A stretch of 64,000 nucleotides of DNA from Thermoleophilia bacterium (GCA_023382435.1 JAHDVS010000005.1:1-64000), one strand, 5' to 3'; shown: positions 34,528 through 44,468, counted from the first letter of the stretch. Numbers and translations: made by a program. The notes: a model not told the origin generated them from the letters alone.

Positions 34528-36060
34528 ATGCTATTAGCCGTAGGGATCCTGGTCGGTCTGGCCGTCGGGACGCTCGGCGCGTACGTGATCGCGCGGGTCG
34601 TGTTCGCGGCGCGAATCGCCTCCGCCCGCAGCGAGAGCGAGGCTGTCCTCGCCGATGCCCGGCGAGATGCCGAGGCGATCCGCCGCGAGGCCCAGGTCGA
34701 GGCGCGCGAGCAGGCCGTCCGGCTCCGCGCCGAGATCGACGAGGAGTTGCGCGACCGGCGCAGCGAGATGATCAAGATCGAGGAACGCGTCCTGGAGAAG
34801 GAGGAGGCGACCGACGAGAAGCTCCGCGAGCTCGTCCGGCGGGAGGAGTCGCTCGCGGACCGGGAGGCGAGCGTCGCTCGCGCAGAGGAGCTGGCCGAGC
34901 AGGCTCGGGACGGGCAGCTACGGGAGCTCGAGCGGCTCTCGCGCATGACCGTGAACGAGGCCCGGCAGGAGCTCCTGACGCGCTCGGAGGAGCTCGTCCG
35001 TCACGAGATGGCACGGATGGTGCGCCAGATCGAGGAGGAAGCCCAGAGCGAGGCGAAGCAGCGGGCCCGTAACCTCGTCTCCGACGCGCTCCAGCGCGTC
35101 GCCGCGAGCCACGCCGCCGAGACGACGGTCTCGCTGGTGCAGCTTCCGTCCGACGACATGAAGGGTCGGATCATCGGCCGCGAGGGGAGGAACATCCGGG
35201 CTCTCGAGAACCTGACCGGGGTCGAGTTCATCATCGACGACACGCCGCAGGCCGTCGTGCTCTCGTCCTTCGACGGCATGCGCCGGGAGATCGCGAGGTT
35301 GACGCTCGGGAAGCTCGTCGAGGACGGGCGGATTCACCCGTCCCGGATCGAGGAGATGTACTACCAGTCGAAGTCGGAGGTCGAGGAGCACGTGCGCCAG
35401 GCCGGCGAGCAGGCGGTCTTCGAGGCGAACTGCGGGAAGATGCACGACGAGATCGTCAAGGTGCTCGGCCGGCTGCGCTACCGGACGAGTTACGGGCAGA
35501 ACGTGCTGAAGCACTCCCTCGAGGTTGCCCACCTGGCCGGGGTGATGGCGGCCGAGCTCGGCGTCAGCGTCAAGACCGCGAAGCGGGCAGCGCTGCTCCA
35601 CGATCTCGGCAAGGCGATGACGCACGAGGTGGAGGGGCCGCACGCGGTGATCTCCGCGCAGCTCGCGCGGAAGTACGGGGAGTCGCCACAGGTCTGCCAC
35701 GCGATCGAGGCGCACCACTACGAGGTGCAGCCGGACACCGTCGAGGCCGTGCTCGTGATCGCCGCCGACGCGATCTCGGCCTCGCGCCCGGGCGCGCGCG
35801 GCGAGAGCCTCGAGCACTACATCAAGCGCCTCGAGAGCCTCGAGAAGATCGCAGCGCAGAAGAAGGGCGTCGAGCGCGTGTTCGCGCTCCAGGCTGGCCG
35901 CGAGATCCGCGTGATGGTCAAGCCCTCCGAGGTCGACGACGACACGGCCGTGCTCCTCTCCCACGAGATCGCCCGCGAGATCGAGAGCCAGCTCGAGTAC
36001 CCGGGTCAGATCAAGGTGACGGTGATCCGGGAAAGCCGGGCCGTCGAGGTCGCCCGGTAG
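34528..36060 (+). CDS. rny: Ribonuclease Y
   Basis: RNase Y is a membrane-bound endonuclease that starts mRNA decay. The 510-residue protein has an N-terminal membrane helix ([20 protein letters not shown]), a coiled coil (about 30-165), a KH domain (~212, [20 protein letters not shown]) and an HD domain with [10 protein letters not shown] (~357). Having RNase J, RNase Y and PNPase together suggests a Gram-positive-type degradosome. The start is ATG 34528. Confidence 0.95.
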   Translation: MLLAVGILVGLAVGTLGAYVIARVVFAARIASARSESEAVLADARRDAEAIRREAQVEAREQAVRLRAEIDEELRDRRSEMIKIEERVLEKEEATDEKLRELVRREESLADREASVARAEELAEQARDGQLRELERLSRMTVNEARQELLTRSEELVRHEMARMVRQIEEEAQSEAKQRARNLVSDALQRVAASHAAETTVSLVQLPSDDMKGRIIGREGRNIRALENLTGVEFIIDDTPQAVVLSSFDGMRREIARLTLGKLVEDGRIHPSRIEEMYYQSKSEVEEHVRQAGEQAVFEANCGKMHDEIVKVLGRLRYRTSYGQNVLKHSLEVAHLAGVMAAELGVSVKTAKRAALLHDLGKAMTHEVEGPHAVISAQLARKYGESPQVCHAIEAHHYEVQPDTVEAVLVIAADAISASRPGARGESLEHYIKRLESLEKIAAQKKGVERVFALQAGREIRVMVKPSEVDDDTAVLLSHEIAREIESQLEYPGQIKVTVIRESRAVEVAR

Positions 36061-36066
36061 GGGTGC

Positions 36067-37386
36067 ATGAGGCGCTACCACGTCACGACGTTCGGCTGCC
36101 AGATGAACGCCCACGACTCGGAGCGAATCAAGGGCATGCTCGAGGAGCTCGGCCTGGGGGAGGCCCCCTCGCAGGCGGAGGCGGACGTGATCGTCTTCAA
36201 CACGTGCACGGTCAGGGAGAAGCCGGATCAGAGGTTCGCCGCGCATCTCGCGCAGGCGCGCGCGCTCAAGCGGGGCGATCCCGAGCGTGTGATCGCCGTC
36301 GGGGGCTGCTTCGCGGAGGCCCAGCGGGAACGCCTGTTCGAGCTCTACCCGTTCGTCGACGTTGCGTTCGGGCCCGGCTCGATCCCACACCTCGCCGAGT
36401 GGCTCGGGGCAGGCGGGCTCGTCCCACGGGGCAGGTTCGCGGAGTCGGGCGCGTTCGCGGGCGATCTCCCGGCCCGCCGCGAGCGGGCGTTCCAGGCGTG
36501 GGTGCAGATCTCGACCGGCTGCAACTCGGTGTGCTCGTACTGCATCGTTCCCGCGGTCCGCGGTCGCGAGCGAAGCCGGCGCCCCGGGGACGTGCTCGCG
36601 GAAGTGGAGCGGCTCGCCCGCGACGGCGTCCGCGAGGTGACGTTGCTGGGCCAGAACGTGAACTCCTACGGCCGCGATCTCGACGGGGATGCCGGGCTCG
36701 AGTTCGGCGGCCTCCTGCGCGCTGTCTCGGCGATCCCGGGCATCGAGCGGGTGCGCTTCACGAGCCCGCACCCGAAGGACTTCCGCGATCCGGTGATCCG
36801 CGCGATGGCCGAATGCGAAGCGGTCTGCGAGCACGCGCACCTGCCCGCCCAGTCCGGCTCCACCCGGATCCTCAAGGCGATGCGGCGAACCTACGGTCGC
36901 GAGCGGTATCTCTCCCTGGCCCAGCGCCTCCGTGCGGCCGTCCCCGATCTCGCGCTGACCACCGACCTGATCGTAGGTTTTCCCGGCGAGACGGACGAGG
37001 ACTTCGAGGAGACGATCACGCTCGTCGAGGAGGTCGGGTTCGATGGCGCCTTCACGTTCGTGTTCAGCCCACGGTCGGGCACGGAGGCAGCGACACTTCC
37101 CCTTCAGGTGCCCGCGGGAGTCAAGACCGCGCGGGTCGAGCGGCTGATCGACGCTGTCCAGCGGGTCGCGGCGGAACGCAACGCGCGGCGGGTCGGCCTC
37201 GCCGAGGAGGTTCTGGTGGAGGGCCCGAGCCGCAACGATCCGGCGCTCTCGCGCGGTCGCACCCGCCGCAACCAGACCGTCAACTTCACGGGGGCCGCGG
37301 CCCCTGGAGAGCTCGTGCACGTCAGGATCGAAGCGGCCACGTCGACGACGCTGCGGGGCACCCGGGACGCGCTCGTCCCAGCCTGA
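36067..37386 (+). CDS. miaB: tRNA-2-methylthio-N6-dimethylallyladenosine synthase
   Basis: MiaB is a radical-SAM methylthiotransferase acting on i6A37 of tRNA. The 439-residue protein has the UPF0004 domain cysteines (TFGCQMN, NTCTVRE, VGGCFAE), the radical-SAM motif CNSVCSYC (~156) and a C-terminal TRAM domain (TVNFTGAAAPGELVHVRIEA). The start is ATG 36067, six bases after rny. The substrate-forming enzyme miaA lies next downstream. Confidence 0.95.
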   Translation: MRRYHVTTFGCQMNAHDSERIKGMLEELGLGEAPSQAEADVIVFNTCTVREKPDQRFAAHLAQARALKRGDPERVIAVGGCFAEAQRERLFELYPFVDVAFGPGSIPHLAEWLGAGGLVPRGRFAESGAFAGDLPARRERAFQAWVQISTGCNSVCSYCIVPAVRGRERSRRPGDVLAEVERLARDGVREVTLLGQNVNSYGRDLDGDAGLEFGGLLRAVSAIPGIERVRFTSPHPKDFRDPVIRAMAECEAVCEHAHLPAQSGSTRILKAMRRTYGRERYLSLAQRLRAAVPDLALTTDLIVGFPGETDEDFEETITLVEEVGFDGAFTFVFSPRSGTEAATLPLQVPAGVKTARVERLIDAVQRVAAERNARRVGLAEEVLVEGPSRNDPALSRGRTRRNQTVNFTGAAAPGELVHVRIEAATSTTLRGTRDALVPA

Positions 37387-37513
37387 GCGGGCGTGTCTTC
37401 CTCGTGACGGCTCCGGCGCGGACTCGACACGATCGTCCTGACATGGGTGCGCTTTGCGCCACTAGGCTGGCGGCAGGGAGGTGGGTGGGCGCACCCCTTC
37501 CCGGGGCCGCCGA

Positions 37514-38443
37514 ATGGCAGTCGGTGCCGTGACGGCGCCGACGCTCGTGATCGGGATCTTCGGCCCGACCGCGTCGGGCAAGAGCGCGGTCGCCGAGGAG
37601 CTCGCCGACCGTATCGCCGGCGAGGTCGTGTCGGCCGACTCGATGCAGGTCTACCGGGGGCTTCCGGTCCTGACGAACCAGCGGACCCGCCCAACCCGGC
37701 TGGTCGCGATCTGGGAGCTCGGTCACGAGGCGTCGGTGGCGGAGTACGCGCGGCTCGCGCATGCGGAGATCGACCGGCTGCTCGCCGTCGGGCGGACGCC
37801 GATCGTCACCGGCGGCACGGGTCTCTACCTGCGGGCGGCGCTCGCCGAGCTCGACGTCCCGCCCGCACCGCTCCCGGGTGCCCGGGAGCGATGGGAGGCG
37901 CTCTACGACCAGCTCGGCGGGGAGGAGACCCACCGCAGGCTGGCCTCGCTCGATCCGGCGGCCGCCCGCGCGGTGCACGCGAATGACCGCCGGCGGGTCG
38001 TGCGCGCGCTCGAGCTCGCGGAGGTAGGCAGCTCGCTCCGCCCGGGCACCGACCGCCTCTGGGCCAGGGAGACGCGCCATCCGACGCTGGTCATCGCCCT
38101 CGAGGTGCCTCCCGCCGTGCTCGACGACCGCATCGAGCAGCGCACGCGGCGGATGTTCGAGGTCGGGGTGGAGGAGGAGGTTCGCTGCGCGCTCGCGGCG
38201 CCGCTCTCGCGCACGGCCCGCCAAGTGATCGGGCTCGACGAGGTCGCCCGGCTGCCGCGCGAGCACGCGATCGCGGCGATCGTCGCCCGGACGCGCCGCT
38301 ACGCCGCCTACCAGCGCAAGTGGCTCCGGCGCATCCCCGGCGCTGTTAGCCTTGCCGGCGATCGCCCGGCGGGCGAGATCGCCGATGAGATTCTCGAAGT
38401 GGCACGCGCTCGGCAACGCGTACCTGCTGGTCGAGCGGGCTGA
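37514..38443 (+). CDS. miaA: tRNA dimethylallyltransferase
   Basis: MiaA adds a dimethylallyl group to A37 of tRNAs reading UNN codons. The 309-residue protein has the P-loop GIFGPTASGKSAVAEEL, VVSADSMQVYRGL, VTGGTGLYLRAAL and RRMFEVGVEEEVR. ATG 37514 is chosen because it starts just ahead of the P-loop; GTG 37481 adds a non-conserved GGRTPSRGRR. A TAGGCT hexamer at 37463-37468 may provide a promoter. The end overlaps dapF by 59 bases. Confidence 0.93.
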   Translation: MAVGAVTAPTLVIGIFGPTASGKSAVAEELADRIAGEVVSADSMQVYRGLPVLTNQRTRPTRLVAIWELGHEASVAEYARLAHAEIDRLLAVGRTPIVTGGTGLYLRAALAELDVPPAPLPGARERWEALYDQLGGEETHRRLASLDPAAARAVHANDRRRVVRALELAEVGSSLRPGTDRLWARETRHPTLVIALEVPPAVLDDRIEQRTRRMFEVGVEEEVRCALAAPLSRTARQVIGLDEVARLPREHAIAAIVARTRRYAAYQRKWLRRIPGAVSLAGDRPAGEIADEILEVARARQRVPAGRAG

Positions 38444-39176
38444 CGCAGGCCGCGCGCTCGACCCCGCCACGGTGCGTCGGCTCTGCGACCCCGCCACCGG
38501 GATCGGCTCCGACGGTGTCCTCGAGGTCGTGGTCGTCGATGGCCCGCGCGCCGAGATCGTGATCTGGAATCCGGACGGCTCGACGGCGGAGCTGTCCGGG
38601 AACGGCACCCGGATCGCGGCCCGCTGGCTCGCGGAGCGCAGCGGGACCGGGCGGGTCGAGGTGACCGTGGGTCCGCGCGTCGTGACCGCCCGCATGCGCG
38701 ACGGCGCGCTCGTCGAGACCGGGCTCGGGCGGGTCGAAGTCGGCCCGCCGGAGACGCTCGACGTGGCGGGTGAGCCGATCGAGGTGACTCCCGTGTCGGT
38801 CGGCAATCCGCACGTGGTCGTCCGTCGCGAGCCCGACGCGGGCGAGCTGCGCCGCCTCGGTCCGCTGCTCGAGCGTCACCCTCGCTTTCCGCAGCGCACG
38901 AACGTCCAGGTCGCGCGCGTGGACGGGTCGCACGACGTGACCGCGGCCGTCTGGGAGCGGGGGGCGGGGGAGACCCCGGCCTCGGGGACGAGCGCCTGCG
39001 CCGTGGCAGCGGCCGCGATCGCGTGGGGCCTGTGCGAGAGCCCCGTCACGGTTCACCTCCCGGGCGGTGAGCTCGAGGTCTCGATCGGCGCGGATGGTAG
39101 CGCGACGCTCGTCGGCCCCGCCGAGGAGATCTGCCGGGGGGAGCTCGCCGCCGCGCTCTACACGGCGACGCCGTAG
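38385..39176 (+). CDS. dapF: Diaminopimelate epimerase with Ser at both catalytic Cys positions
   Basis: DapF converts L,L- to meso-diaminopimelate. The 263-residue protein has the DapF fold and landmarks: FSKWHALGNAYLLVE, IWNPDGSTAELSGNGTRIAA, SVGNPHVVV, ERGAGETPASGTSACAVAAA. In the canonical enzyme the two catalytic cysteines begin CGNG and CGTG. Here these sites read S71 (SGNG) and S200 (SGTS), while C205 two turns on remains. Either this is a serine-variant DapF or the reaction differs. The context (dapD, dapC, dapE opposite) supports the DAP role. The start is ATG 38385. Confidence 0.85.
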   Translation: MRFSKWHALGNAYLLVERADAGRALDPATVRRLCDPATGIGSDGVLEVVVVDGPRAEIVIWNPDGSTAELSGNGTRIAARWLAERSGTGRVEVTVGPRVVTARMRDGALVETGLGRVEVGPPETLDVAGEPIEVTPVSVGNPHVVVRREPDAGELRRLGPLLERHPRFPQRTNVQVARVDGSHDVTAAVWERGAGETPASGTSACAVAAAAIAWGLCESPVTVHLPGGELEVSIGADGSATLVGPAEEICRGELAAALYTATP

Positions 39177-39979
39177 CTTCGCAACGCCTCGTTCAGGCTG
39201 ACCTTGAGGTCGGTCGCGGCGCTCCGCTGCCCGATGATCAGGGCCGCCGGCAGCCCGTAGGTGCCGGCGGGGAAGTCCTTCGAGCGTGTGCCCGGCACGA
39301 CGACGGAGCGGGGCGGCACGAAGCCGCGATGCTCGACGGGCGCGGGGCCCGTGACATCGATGATCGGTGTCGAGGCCGTCAGGACGACGTTCGCGCCCAG
39401 GACGGCTCCGGCACCGACGACGACACCCTCGACGACGATGCAGCGAGAGCCGACGAATGCGCCGTCCTCGACGATCACGGGCGTCGCCTGCAGTGGCTCG
39501 AGCACGCCTCCGATCCCGACACCACCCGAGAGATGCACGTCGGCGCCGATCTGGGCGCACGAGCCCACCGTCGCCCAGGTGTCGACCATCGTCCGCGCGC
39601 CGACCCAGGCGCCGATGTTCACGTAGCTCGGCATCAGGACGACGCCCTCTGAGAGAAACGACCCGTAGCGCGCGACGGCCGGCGGGACGACCCGGACGCC
39701 GAGCTCGGCGAAGTTGCCCTTCAAAGGCACCTTGTCGTGGTAGGTGAACGGCCCGACTTCGATCGGCTCCGACTGGCGCAGCCGGAAGTAGAGCAGGATC
39801 GCCTTCTTCGCCCACTCGCGAGCGGCCCAGCCCTCCTCCGTGCGCTCGGCGACGCGCACCGCGCCCTGGTCGAGCAGTCGGATCGTCTCTTCGACCGCGG
39901 CCACTCCCAGCGCGGCCTCCCCGGGGGGGAGCTCCCAGAGCTCCTCGATCTCTCGCTCGAGCGCAGCCAGGTCGGTCAC
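39158..39979 (-). CDS. dapD: Tetrahydrodipicolinate N-succinyltransferase
   Basis: DapD succinylates tetrahydrodipicolinate, opening the succinylase branch of DAP synthesis. The 273-residue protein has a helical N-terminus and the left-handed beta-helix hexapeptides (LMPSYVNIGAWVGARTMVDT, WATVGSCAQIGADVHLSGGV, GIGGVLEPLQATPVIVED). It ends with PVEHRGFVPPRSVVVPGTRS. The start is GTG 39979, overlapping the dapC stop by 4 bases; longer starts add unrelated sequence. Its 3' end overlaps convergent dapF by 19 bases. Confidence 0.92.
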   Translation of the reverse strand: MTDLAALEREIEELWELPPGEAALGVAAVEETIRLLDQGAVRVAERTEEGWAAREWAKKAILLYFRLRQSEPIEVGPFTYHDKVPLKGNFAELGVRVVPPAVARYGSFLSEGVVLMPSYVNIGAWVGARTMVDTWATVGSCAQIGADVHLSGGVGIGGVLEPLQATPVIVEDGAFVGSRCIVVEGVVVGAGAVLGANVVLTASTPIIDVTGPAPVEHRGFVPPRSVVVPGTRSKDFPAGTYGLPAALIIGQRSAATDLKVSLNEALRSYGVAV

Positions 39980-41130
39980 AGGGCCTCCTCCAGGATCTCG
40001 GCCGCGAGGCGGCATTCTTCCTCGGTCGGGACGAGCGCGAAGCGTACGTACCCCTCCCCGGACGGGCCGAGGTACGCGCCCGGGGCAACGACCACGCCGC
40101 GCTCGAGCAGGCGAGTGGCGAGCTGCTTGGACGTCTCCCCGACGGGCGCCTCGACCCACAGGTACATCGTCGCCCGCGAGCCAGCGACCCGAAGGCCCCT
40201 GCGCTCGAGCGCGCCGAGCAGCACGGCGCGCTTGCGGCCGTAGCGCTCCCGGGCCTCGCGCACATGCTCCTCGTCGCCCCAGGCGGAAATCGCAGCCCGC
40301 TGCACGAACTCCTGCGGCGCCGTGCCCACGGTCGGCCGGTAGAGCCGAAGCGCCGCGATCACGTCGGGGCTCGCGGCGACGAAGCCCGAGCGGTAGCCGG
40401 TCATCGACGAGCGCTTACTGAGGCTGTTGAAGACCACGACCCGCTCCCGGTTGCTCGCCTGCAATGCGGATACGGGTGGCTCGTCGAACCAGAGCTCGCT
40501 GTAGGCCTCGTCGGAGGCGACGAGGAAGTCGTGCTCGGCCGCGAGCGCCGCGAGCCGCTCGTACAGGCCGAGCGGCGCGGTCGCGCACGTCGGGTTGTTC
40601 GGGTAGTTGACCCAGACGAGGGCCGCCCGCCGCCACACGTTGGCGTCGACCGTGGCGAGATCGGGCAGGAAGTCGTTGCGCTCGAGCAGCGGCAGCTGCA
40701 CGACCTCGGCCCCGGCAAAACGCGCTCCCCGCGCGGCCACGGGGTAGCCCGGCTCGGTGGTGAGGACGAGGTCCTTGCCCCGGGAGGGGTCGAGCACGAC
40801 CTGGGCGAAGGCGAAGATCGCCTCCTTCGCGCCGAGCGTGGGGATCAGCTCGCGCTCTGGATCCAGCACGACGCCGAACCGCCGTCCGCACCACGCCGCG
40901 ATCGCCTCCCTCAGCTCGGGCAGGCCCTGCGCCCGCGGGTACCCCATCGTCTCTCTGACCCCCGCGACGAGCGCCTCCCGGATGAAGGCCGCCGTCGGCT
41001 CCCGCGGGTCGCCCATGCCGAAGTCGATCACGCGCACCCCGCGCTCGGCGACGCGGCGCTTCGCCTCGTCCAGGCGCGCGAACGGATAGGTACCGAGCTC
41101 GTCGAGGATCGGCGAGCGGGGCACGGTCAC
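39976..41130 (-). CDS. dapC: N-succinyldiaminopimelate aminotransferase (DapC type)
   Basis: The 384-residue class I/II PLP aminotransferase has TLGAKEAIFAFAQ, VWVNYPNNPTCATAP, ASDEAYSELWF and the PLP lysine in FNSLSKRSSMTGYRSG. Proteins of this type use glutamate to aminate N-succinyl-2-amino-6-ketopimelate. The assignment to DapC rests on its place between dapE and dapD in one overlapping operon. The family itself includes LL-DAP and other aminotransferases. Confidence 0.87.
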   Translation of the reverse strand: MTVPRSPILDELGTYPFARLDEAKRRVAERGVRVIDFGMGDPREPTAAFIREALVAGVRETMGYPRAQGLPELREAIAAWCGRRFGVVLDPERELIPTLGAKEAIFAFAQVVLDPSRGKDLVLTTEPGYPVAARGARFAGAEVVQLPLLERNDFLPDLATVDANVWRRAALVWVNYPNNPTCATAPLGLYERLAALAAEHDFLVASDEAYSELWFDEPPVSALQASNRERVVVFNSLSKRSSMTGYRSGFVAASPDVIAALRLYRPTVGTAPQEFVQRAAISAWGDEEHVREARERYGRKRAVLLGALERRGLRVAGSRATMYLWVEAPVGETSKQLATRLLERGVVVAPGAYLGPSGEGYVRFALVPTEEECRLAAEILEEAL

Positions 41131-42215
41131 GCGGCGTCCACGGCGAGGAAGCGCCGGAGCGCGTCAAACGTCGTCACGAGCGCGGAGATCGCGACGCGCT
41201 CGTCGCGACGGTGCGCGTACCGCGGGGCGCCCGGGCCGAGATTGACAGCGTCGACGCTCTCCTCGCTGAACTGCGCTACCGGCGTCCACGCCTGCTTGGG
41301 CTCGACGGCGAAGCCGGTCGTCACGTGCAGTCGCTCCAGCATCGGCGATCCGGTCGCGACCCGGCCGGGCGGAGAGCTGCTCGTGATCTCGAGCTGGCCC
41401 GCGTCGCCGACGAGCTCGGCCAGACTGACCTCCGCCTCGGCGACCGTGCGATCCGGCGGGAAACGGTAGTTGAGGCGGCACGTCACGCGGTCGGGAATGA
41501 CGTTGTCGGCGACTCCGCCCTCGATCCGGGTCACGCTGACCACCTCGGTGAACACCAGCCCGCCGACCTCGACGGGGCGCGGCGGGATCCGGGTCAGCGG
41601 ATAGAGACCCTCGACGGCCGCTGCGATCGCGTTCACGCCCGTCCACGGGCGCGCGGAGTGCGCGCTCTCGCCGCTAAACGTGAGCGTGGCGTTGAGGTTA
41701 CCGAGGCAGCCCGCCTGGATCGTGTTGTCGGTCGGCTCCAGCACGATCGCAAGGCCGGCCTCGAGCAGCTCCGGGCAGGCGGCGAAGACGTGGGGGAGGG
41801 GGCTCTCGCTCGCGGCCAGCTCCTCGCGGGTGAAGAAGAGCAGGCCCACGTCGACCGCCAGTTCGGGCCGCTCGGCCTCGATCCACGCGGCTAGCTCGAG
41901 CATCACGGCGAGGCCACCCTTCATGTCGGCTGCACCGAGTCCGACGACCTCGCCCGCCTCGATCCGGCCGGGGAGGTTGCCCTGAGCGGGTACCGTGTCG
42001 AGGTGGCCGGCGAGCACGACGAGCGGCGCTCCCGCCCGGCGTGGAGTCGCGTAGAAGAAACCCTCGCCGTCAGCGAAGCGCTCCTCGAAGGCGCCGCGCG
42101 GGACGAAGGAGGCCACGAGACCGGCCAGGAGCGCCTCGTCGCGGCTGACCGAGGGGACGTCGACGAGTGCGAGCGTCCGCTCGGCCAGGCGCCGTGCCAG
42201 GGCAACGTCGGTCAC
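41127..42215 (-). CDS. dapE: Succinyl-diaminopimelate desuccinylase
   Basis: DapE is an M20 zinc peptidase-fold enzyme that removes succinate to give L,L-DAP. The 362-residue protein has LVVLAGHLDTVPAQGN (zinc His and catalytic Asp), LGAADMKGGLAVMLELA, LLFFTREELAASESPL (the EE pair reads REEL) and the dimerisation domain (TFSGESAHSARPWTGVNAI). It is the first gene of the dapE-dapC-dapD operon. GTG 42215 lies 8 bases after a minus-strand TAGAGT box (42223-42228), so the mRNA is probably leaderless. Confidence 0.9.
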   Translation of the reverse strand: MTDVALARRLAERTLALVDVPSVSRDEALLAGLVASFVPRGAFEERFADGEGFFYATPRRAGAPLVVLAGHLDTVPAQGNLPGRIEAGEVVGLGAADMKGGLAVMLELAAWIEAERPELAVDVGLLFFTREELAASESPLPHVFAACPELLEAGLAIVLEPTDNTIQAGCLGNLNATLTFSGESAHSARPWTGVNAIAAAVEGLYPLTRIPPRPVEVGGLVFTEVVSVTRIEGGVADNVIPDRVTCRLNYRFPPDRTVAEAEVSLAELVGDAGQLEITSSSPPGRVATGSPMLERLHVTTGFAVEPKQAWTPVAQFSEESVDAVNLGPGAPRYAHRRDERVAISALVTTFDALRRFLAVDAA

Positions 42216-42222
42216 ACGGTCA

Positions 42223-42271
42223 ACTCTAGTCTCGACTCGCGAGCGAGATCCGGCCAAGGAGCGGGCATAAT
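42223..42271. promoter_or_regulatory. Divergent dapE / hflX promoter pair
   Basis: In 62 bases two opposite -10-like boxes are seen: TAGAGT on the minus strand (42228-42223), 8 bases before dapE GTG 42215, and CATAAT on the plus strand (42266-42271), exactly 7 bases before hflX GTG 42278. Neither start has a Shine-Dalgarno sequence, so both mRNAs look leaderless. Confidence 0.5.
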
Positions 42272-42277
42272 CAACGT

Positions 42278-43588
42278 GTGACGCAGCACCAGCCCGACCC
42301 CGCCCCGGGCGCGGAGCCCGAGCGGGGCTTCCTCGTCGCGGTGATCGCGCCCGAGACCGACGAGGAAGAAGAGCTGGCCGAGGCCCGCGAGCTCCTGCGC
42401 ACAGCGGGGGTGGTGATCGTCGGCGAGGTCGTGCAGCGCCGCCCGCGGCCCGACCCGCGCACGTACGTCGGCAAGGGCAAGCTCGAGGAGCTGAAGGCAC
42501 TGATCCCCGAGACCCGCGCCGAGTCCCTGATCGTCGACGACGAGGTCGACCCGAGCCTCCAGCGCCGCCTCGAGGACGCTCTCGGGATCCGCATCGTCGA
42601 TCGCACCCAGCTCATCCTCGACATCTTCGCGCAGCATGCACGCACCGCCGAGGGCAAGCTCCAGGTCGAGCTCGCACAGCTCGAATACAACCTCCCGCGC
42701 ATGCGCGGGATGTGGAAGCATCTGGAGCGTCTCGGCGGCGGCATCGGCACGCGCGGCCCCGGCGAGTCGCAGCTCGAGACCGATCGGCGGCTCGCCCGGC
42801 GCCGCGTCGCGCTCCTGCGCCAGCGGTCACGCGCGCTCGAGCGCCAGCGTGACACCCAGCGCGTCGCCCGCAAGCGGGCCGACACGCCCCTGGTCGCGCT
42901 CGCCGGCTACACGAACGCGGGCAAGTCCACGCTTCTGAACGCGCTCACGGACGCGTCCGTCTCGGTCGACGACCGCCTGTTCGAGACGCTCGACCCGACG
43001 ACCAGGGCGTTCGAGCACGACGGCCGGCGTTACCTCGTCACCGACACGGTCGGCTTCATCAGACGCCTGCCCCACCAGCTCGTGCAGGGGTTCGCGGCCA
43101 CGCTCGAGGAGACGCTGGGGGCCGACCTCGTCGTCCACGTCGCCGACGCGTCCGGGTCCGACCATCGCCTGGTCGAGCAGCTCGCAGCGGTCGAGAGCGT
43201 GCTCGCGGAGATCGGTGCCGCCGACATGCCGCGGGAGCTCGTCCTCAACAAGGTCGACCTGCTCGACCCGCTCGCGCGCCGGCGCCTGCGCAACCGCTTC
43301 CCGGACGCTGCCATGATCTCCGCGCGAAGCGGGGAGGGGCTCGACCTCCTCCGCGAGCGAATCGCGACGCGCTTCGCCGAGCGTTTCGAGCTCGTGCGGC
43401 TTCTGATCCCGCACACGGACGGCGCCCGGCTCGCCGAGCTCTACAGCCTCGGGGCCCCGATCGAGGAACGCCACGACACCCCGGAAGGCGTGCTCGTGCT
43501 TGCGCGCCTGCCCCGGCCGGACTTGCCCCGGTACGCGCGCTACCTCGTGGCGGAGGCGGCGGTTCCGCCCGCCCGGCTCAGCCGGTGA
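42278..43588 (+). CDS. hflX: GTPase HflX
   Basis: HflX is a ribosome-associated GTPase that splits stalled or hibernating 70S ribosomes. The 436-residue protein has the HflX N-terminal domain ([40 protein letters not shown]), the GERMP/GGRGPGE-type linker [17 protein letters not shown] and the G domain ([37 protein letters not shown]). The start is GTG 42278. Its stop overlaps dut by 4 bases. Confidence 0.94.
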   Translation: MTQHQPDPAPGAEPERGFLVAVIAPETDEEEELAEARELLRTAGVVIVGEVVQRRPRPDPRTYVGKGKLEELKALIPETRAESLIVDDEVDPSLQRRLEDALGIRIVDRTQLILDIFAQHARTAEGKLQVELAQLEYNLPRMRGMWKHLERLGGGIGTRGPGESQLETDRRLARRRVALLRQRSRALERQRDTQRVARKRADTPLVALAGYTNAGKSTLLNALTDASVSVDDRLFETLDPTTRAFEHDGRRYLVTDTVGFIRRLPHQLVQGFAATLEETLGADLVVHVADASGSDHRLVEQLAAVESVLAEIGAADMPRELVLNKVDLLDPLARRRLRNRFPDAAMISARSGEGLDLLRERIATRFAERFELVRLLIPHTDGARLAELYSLGAPIEERHDTPEGVLVLARLPRPDLPRYARYLVAEAAVPPARLSR

Positions 43589-44019
43589 CCCGCCTGCACG
43601 TCGTTCGCCTCCGACCGGAGGCACGGCTGCCGGCCCGGGCCTATCCCGGCGACGCCGGCCTCGATCTCGCCGCCTGCGAGCGGGTCGAGCTCGGCCCCGG
43701 CGAGCGCGCGCTCGTGCCCACGGGGATCGCGGTCGCCGTACCCGAGGGCCACGCGGGCTTCGTGCAGCCGCGCTCGGGGCTTGCTGCCCGCGACGGCATC
43801 ACGATCGTCAACTCCCCGGGCCTGATCGATTCCGGCTATCGGGGCGAGGTCAAGATCGTCCTTCTCAACACCGACCGGGAGCGGACGTTCGTGGCGGAAC
43901 CCGGCGAGCGGATCGCGCAGCTAGTCGTGCTGCCCGTGCCCGCGCTCGATCTCGTCGAGGTGGACGAGCTCCCCGAAAGCCCTCGGGGAGCCCGGGGCTT
44001 CGGCTCGTCGAAGACGTGA
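43585..44019 (+). CDS. dut: dUTP diphosphatase
   Basis: Dut hydrolyses dUTP to dUMP, keeping uracil out of DNA and feeding dTMP synthesis. The 144-residue trimeric-type dUTPase has all five motifs: [12 protein letters not shown]-like [52 protein letters not shown] and the C-terminal RGARGFGSS. It starts at GTG 43585 inside the hflX end and overlaps the NUDIX gene start. Confidence 0.94.
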   Translation: MTRLHVVRLRPEARLPARAYPGDAGLDLAACERVELGPGERALVPTGIAVAVPEGHAGFVQPRSGLAARDGITIVNSPGLIDSGYRGEVKIVLLNTDRERTFVAEPGERIAQLVVLPVPALDLVEVDELPESPRGARGFGSSKT

Positions 44020-44468
44020 TGGAGCCCCGCATCCGCGTGTCGGCGCTGCTGCGGCGTGGCGACCGGATCCTCCTCTGCCGCCACGAGAAGGCCGGTCGCG
44101 ACCACTGGCTCTTGCCCGGCGGCGGGGTCGACGGCGGCGAGACGCTCGTGCGCGCTCTCCAGCGGGAGCTGACGGAAGAGGTCGGCATCGAGGACGACCT
44201 GCCGCTCGAGGGACCGATCGCGCTCGTCGAGTCGATCAGCCCGCATCCATCGCGGCCCAAGCACGTCGTCCACATCGTGTTCGCGGGTTACCTCGGCGAG
44301 CGCTCGCTCGAGGCGGTCACCTCGACCGACGCGGCCGTGCGAGGACACCGGCTGTTCGATCGCCACGAGCTGGGGGAGATCTCCCTCCACCCGCCGATCC
44401 AGCGCTTCCTGCGCCGCTGGGAGCCTGGTGACCCGGTCGTCTACCTCGGCGCCATGTGGGCGCCCTGA
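44019..44468 (+). CDS. NUDIX hydrolase
   Basis: The 149-residue protein has the NUDIX box GGGVDGGETLVRALQRELTEEVG in the right register (G-x5-E-x7-REUxEE) and an alpha/beta NUDIX core (IRVSALLRRGDRILLCRHEK). It is the third gene of hflX-dut-nudix, overlapping dut by one base. A house-cleaning role on damaged nucleotides is plausible, but the substrate cannot be read from the sequence. Confidence 0.87.
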   Translation: MEPRIRVSALLRRGDRILLCRHEKAGRDHWLLPGGGVDGGETLVRALQRELTEEVGIEDDLPLEGPIALVESISPHPSRPKHVVHIVFAGYLGERSLEAVTSTDAAVRGHRLFDRHELGEISLHPPIQRFLRRWEPGDPVVYLGAMWAP

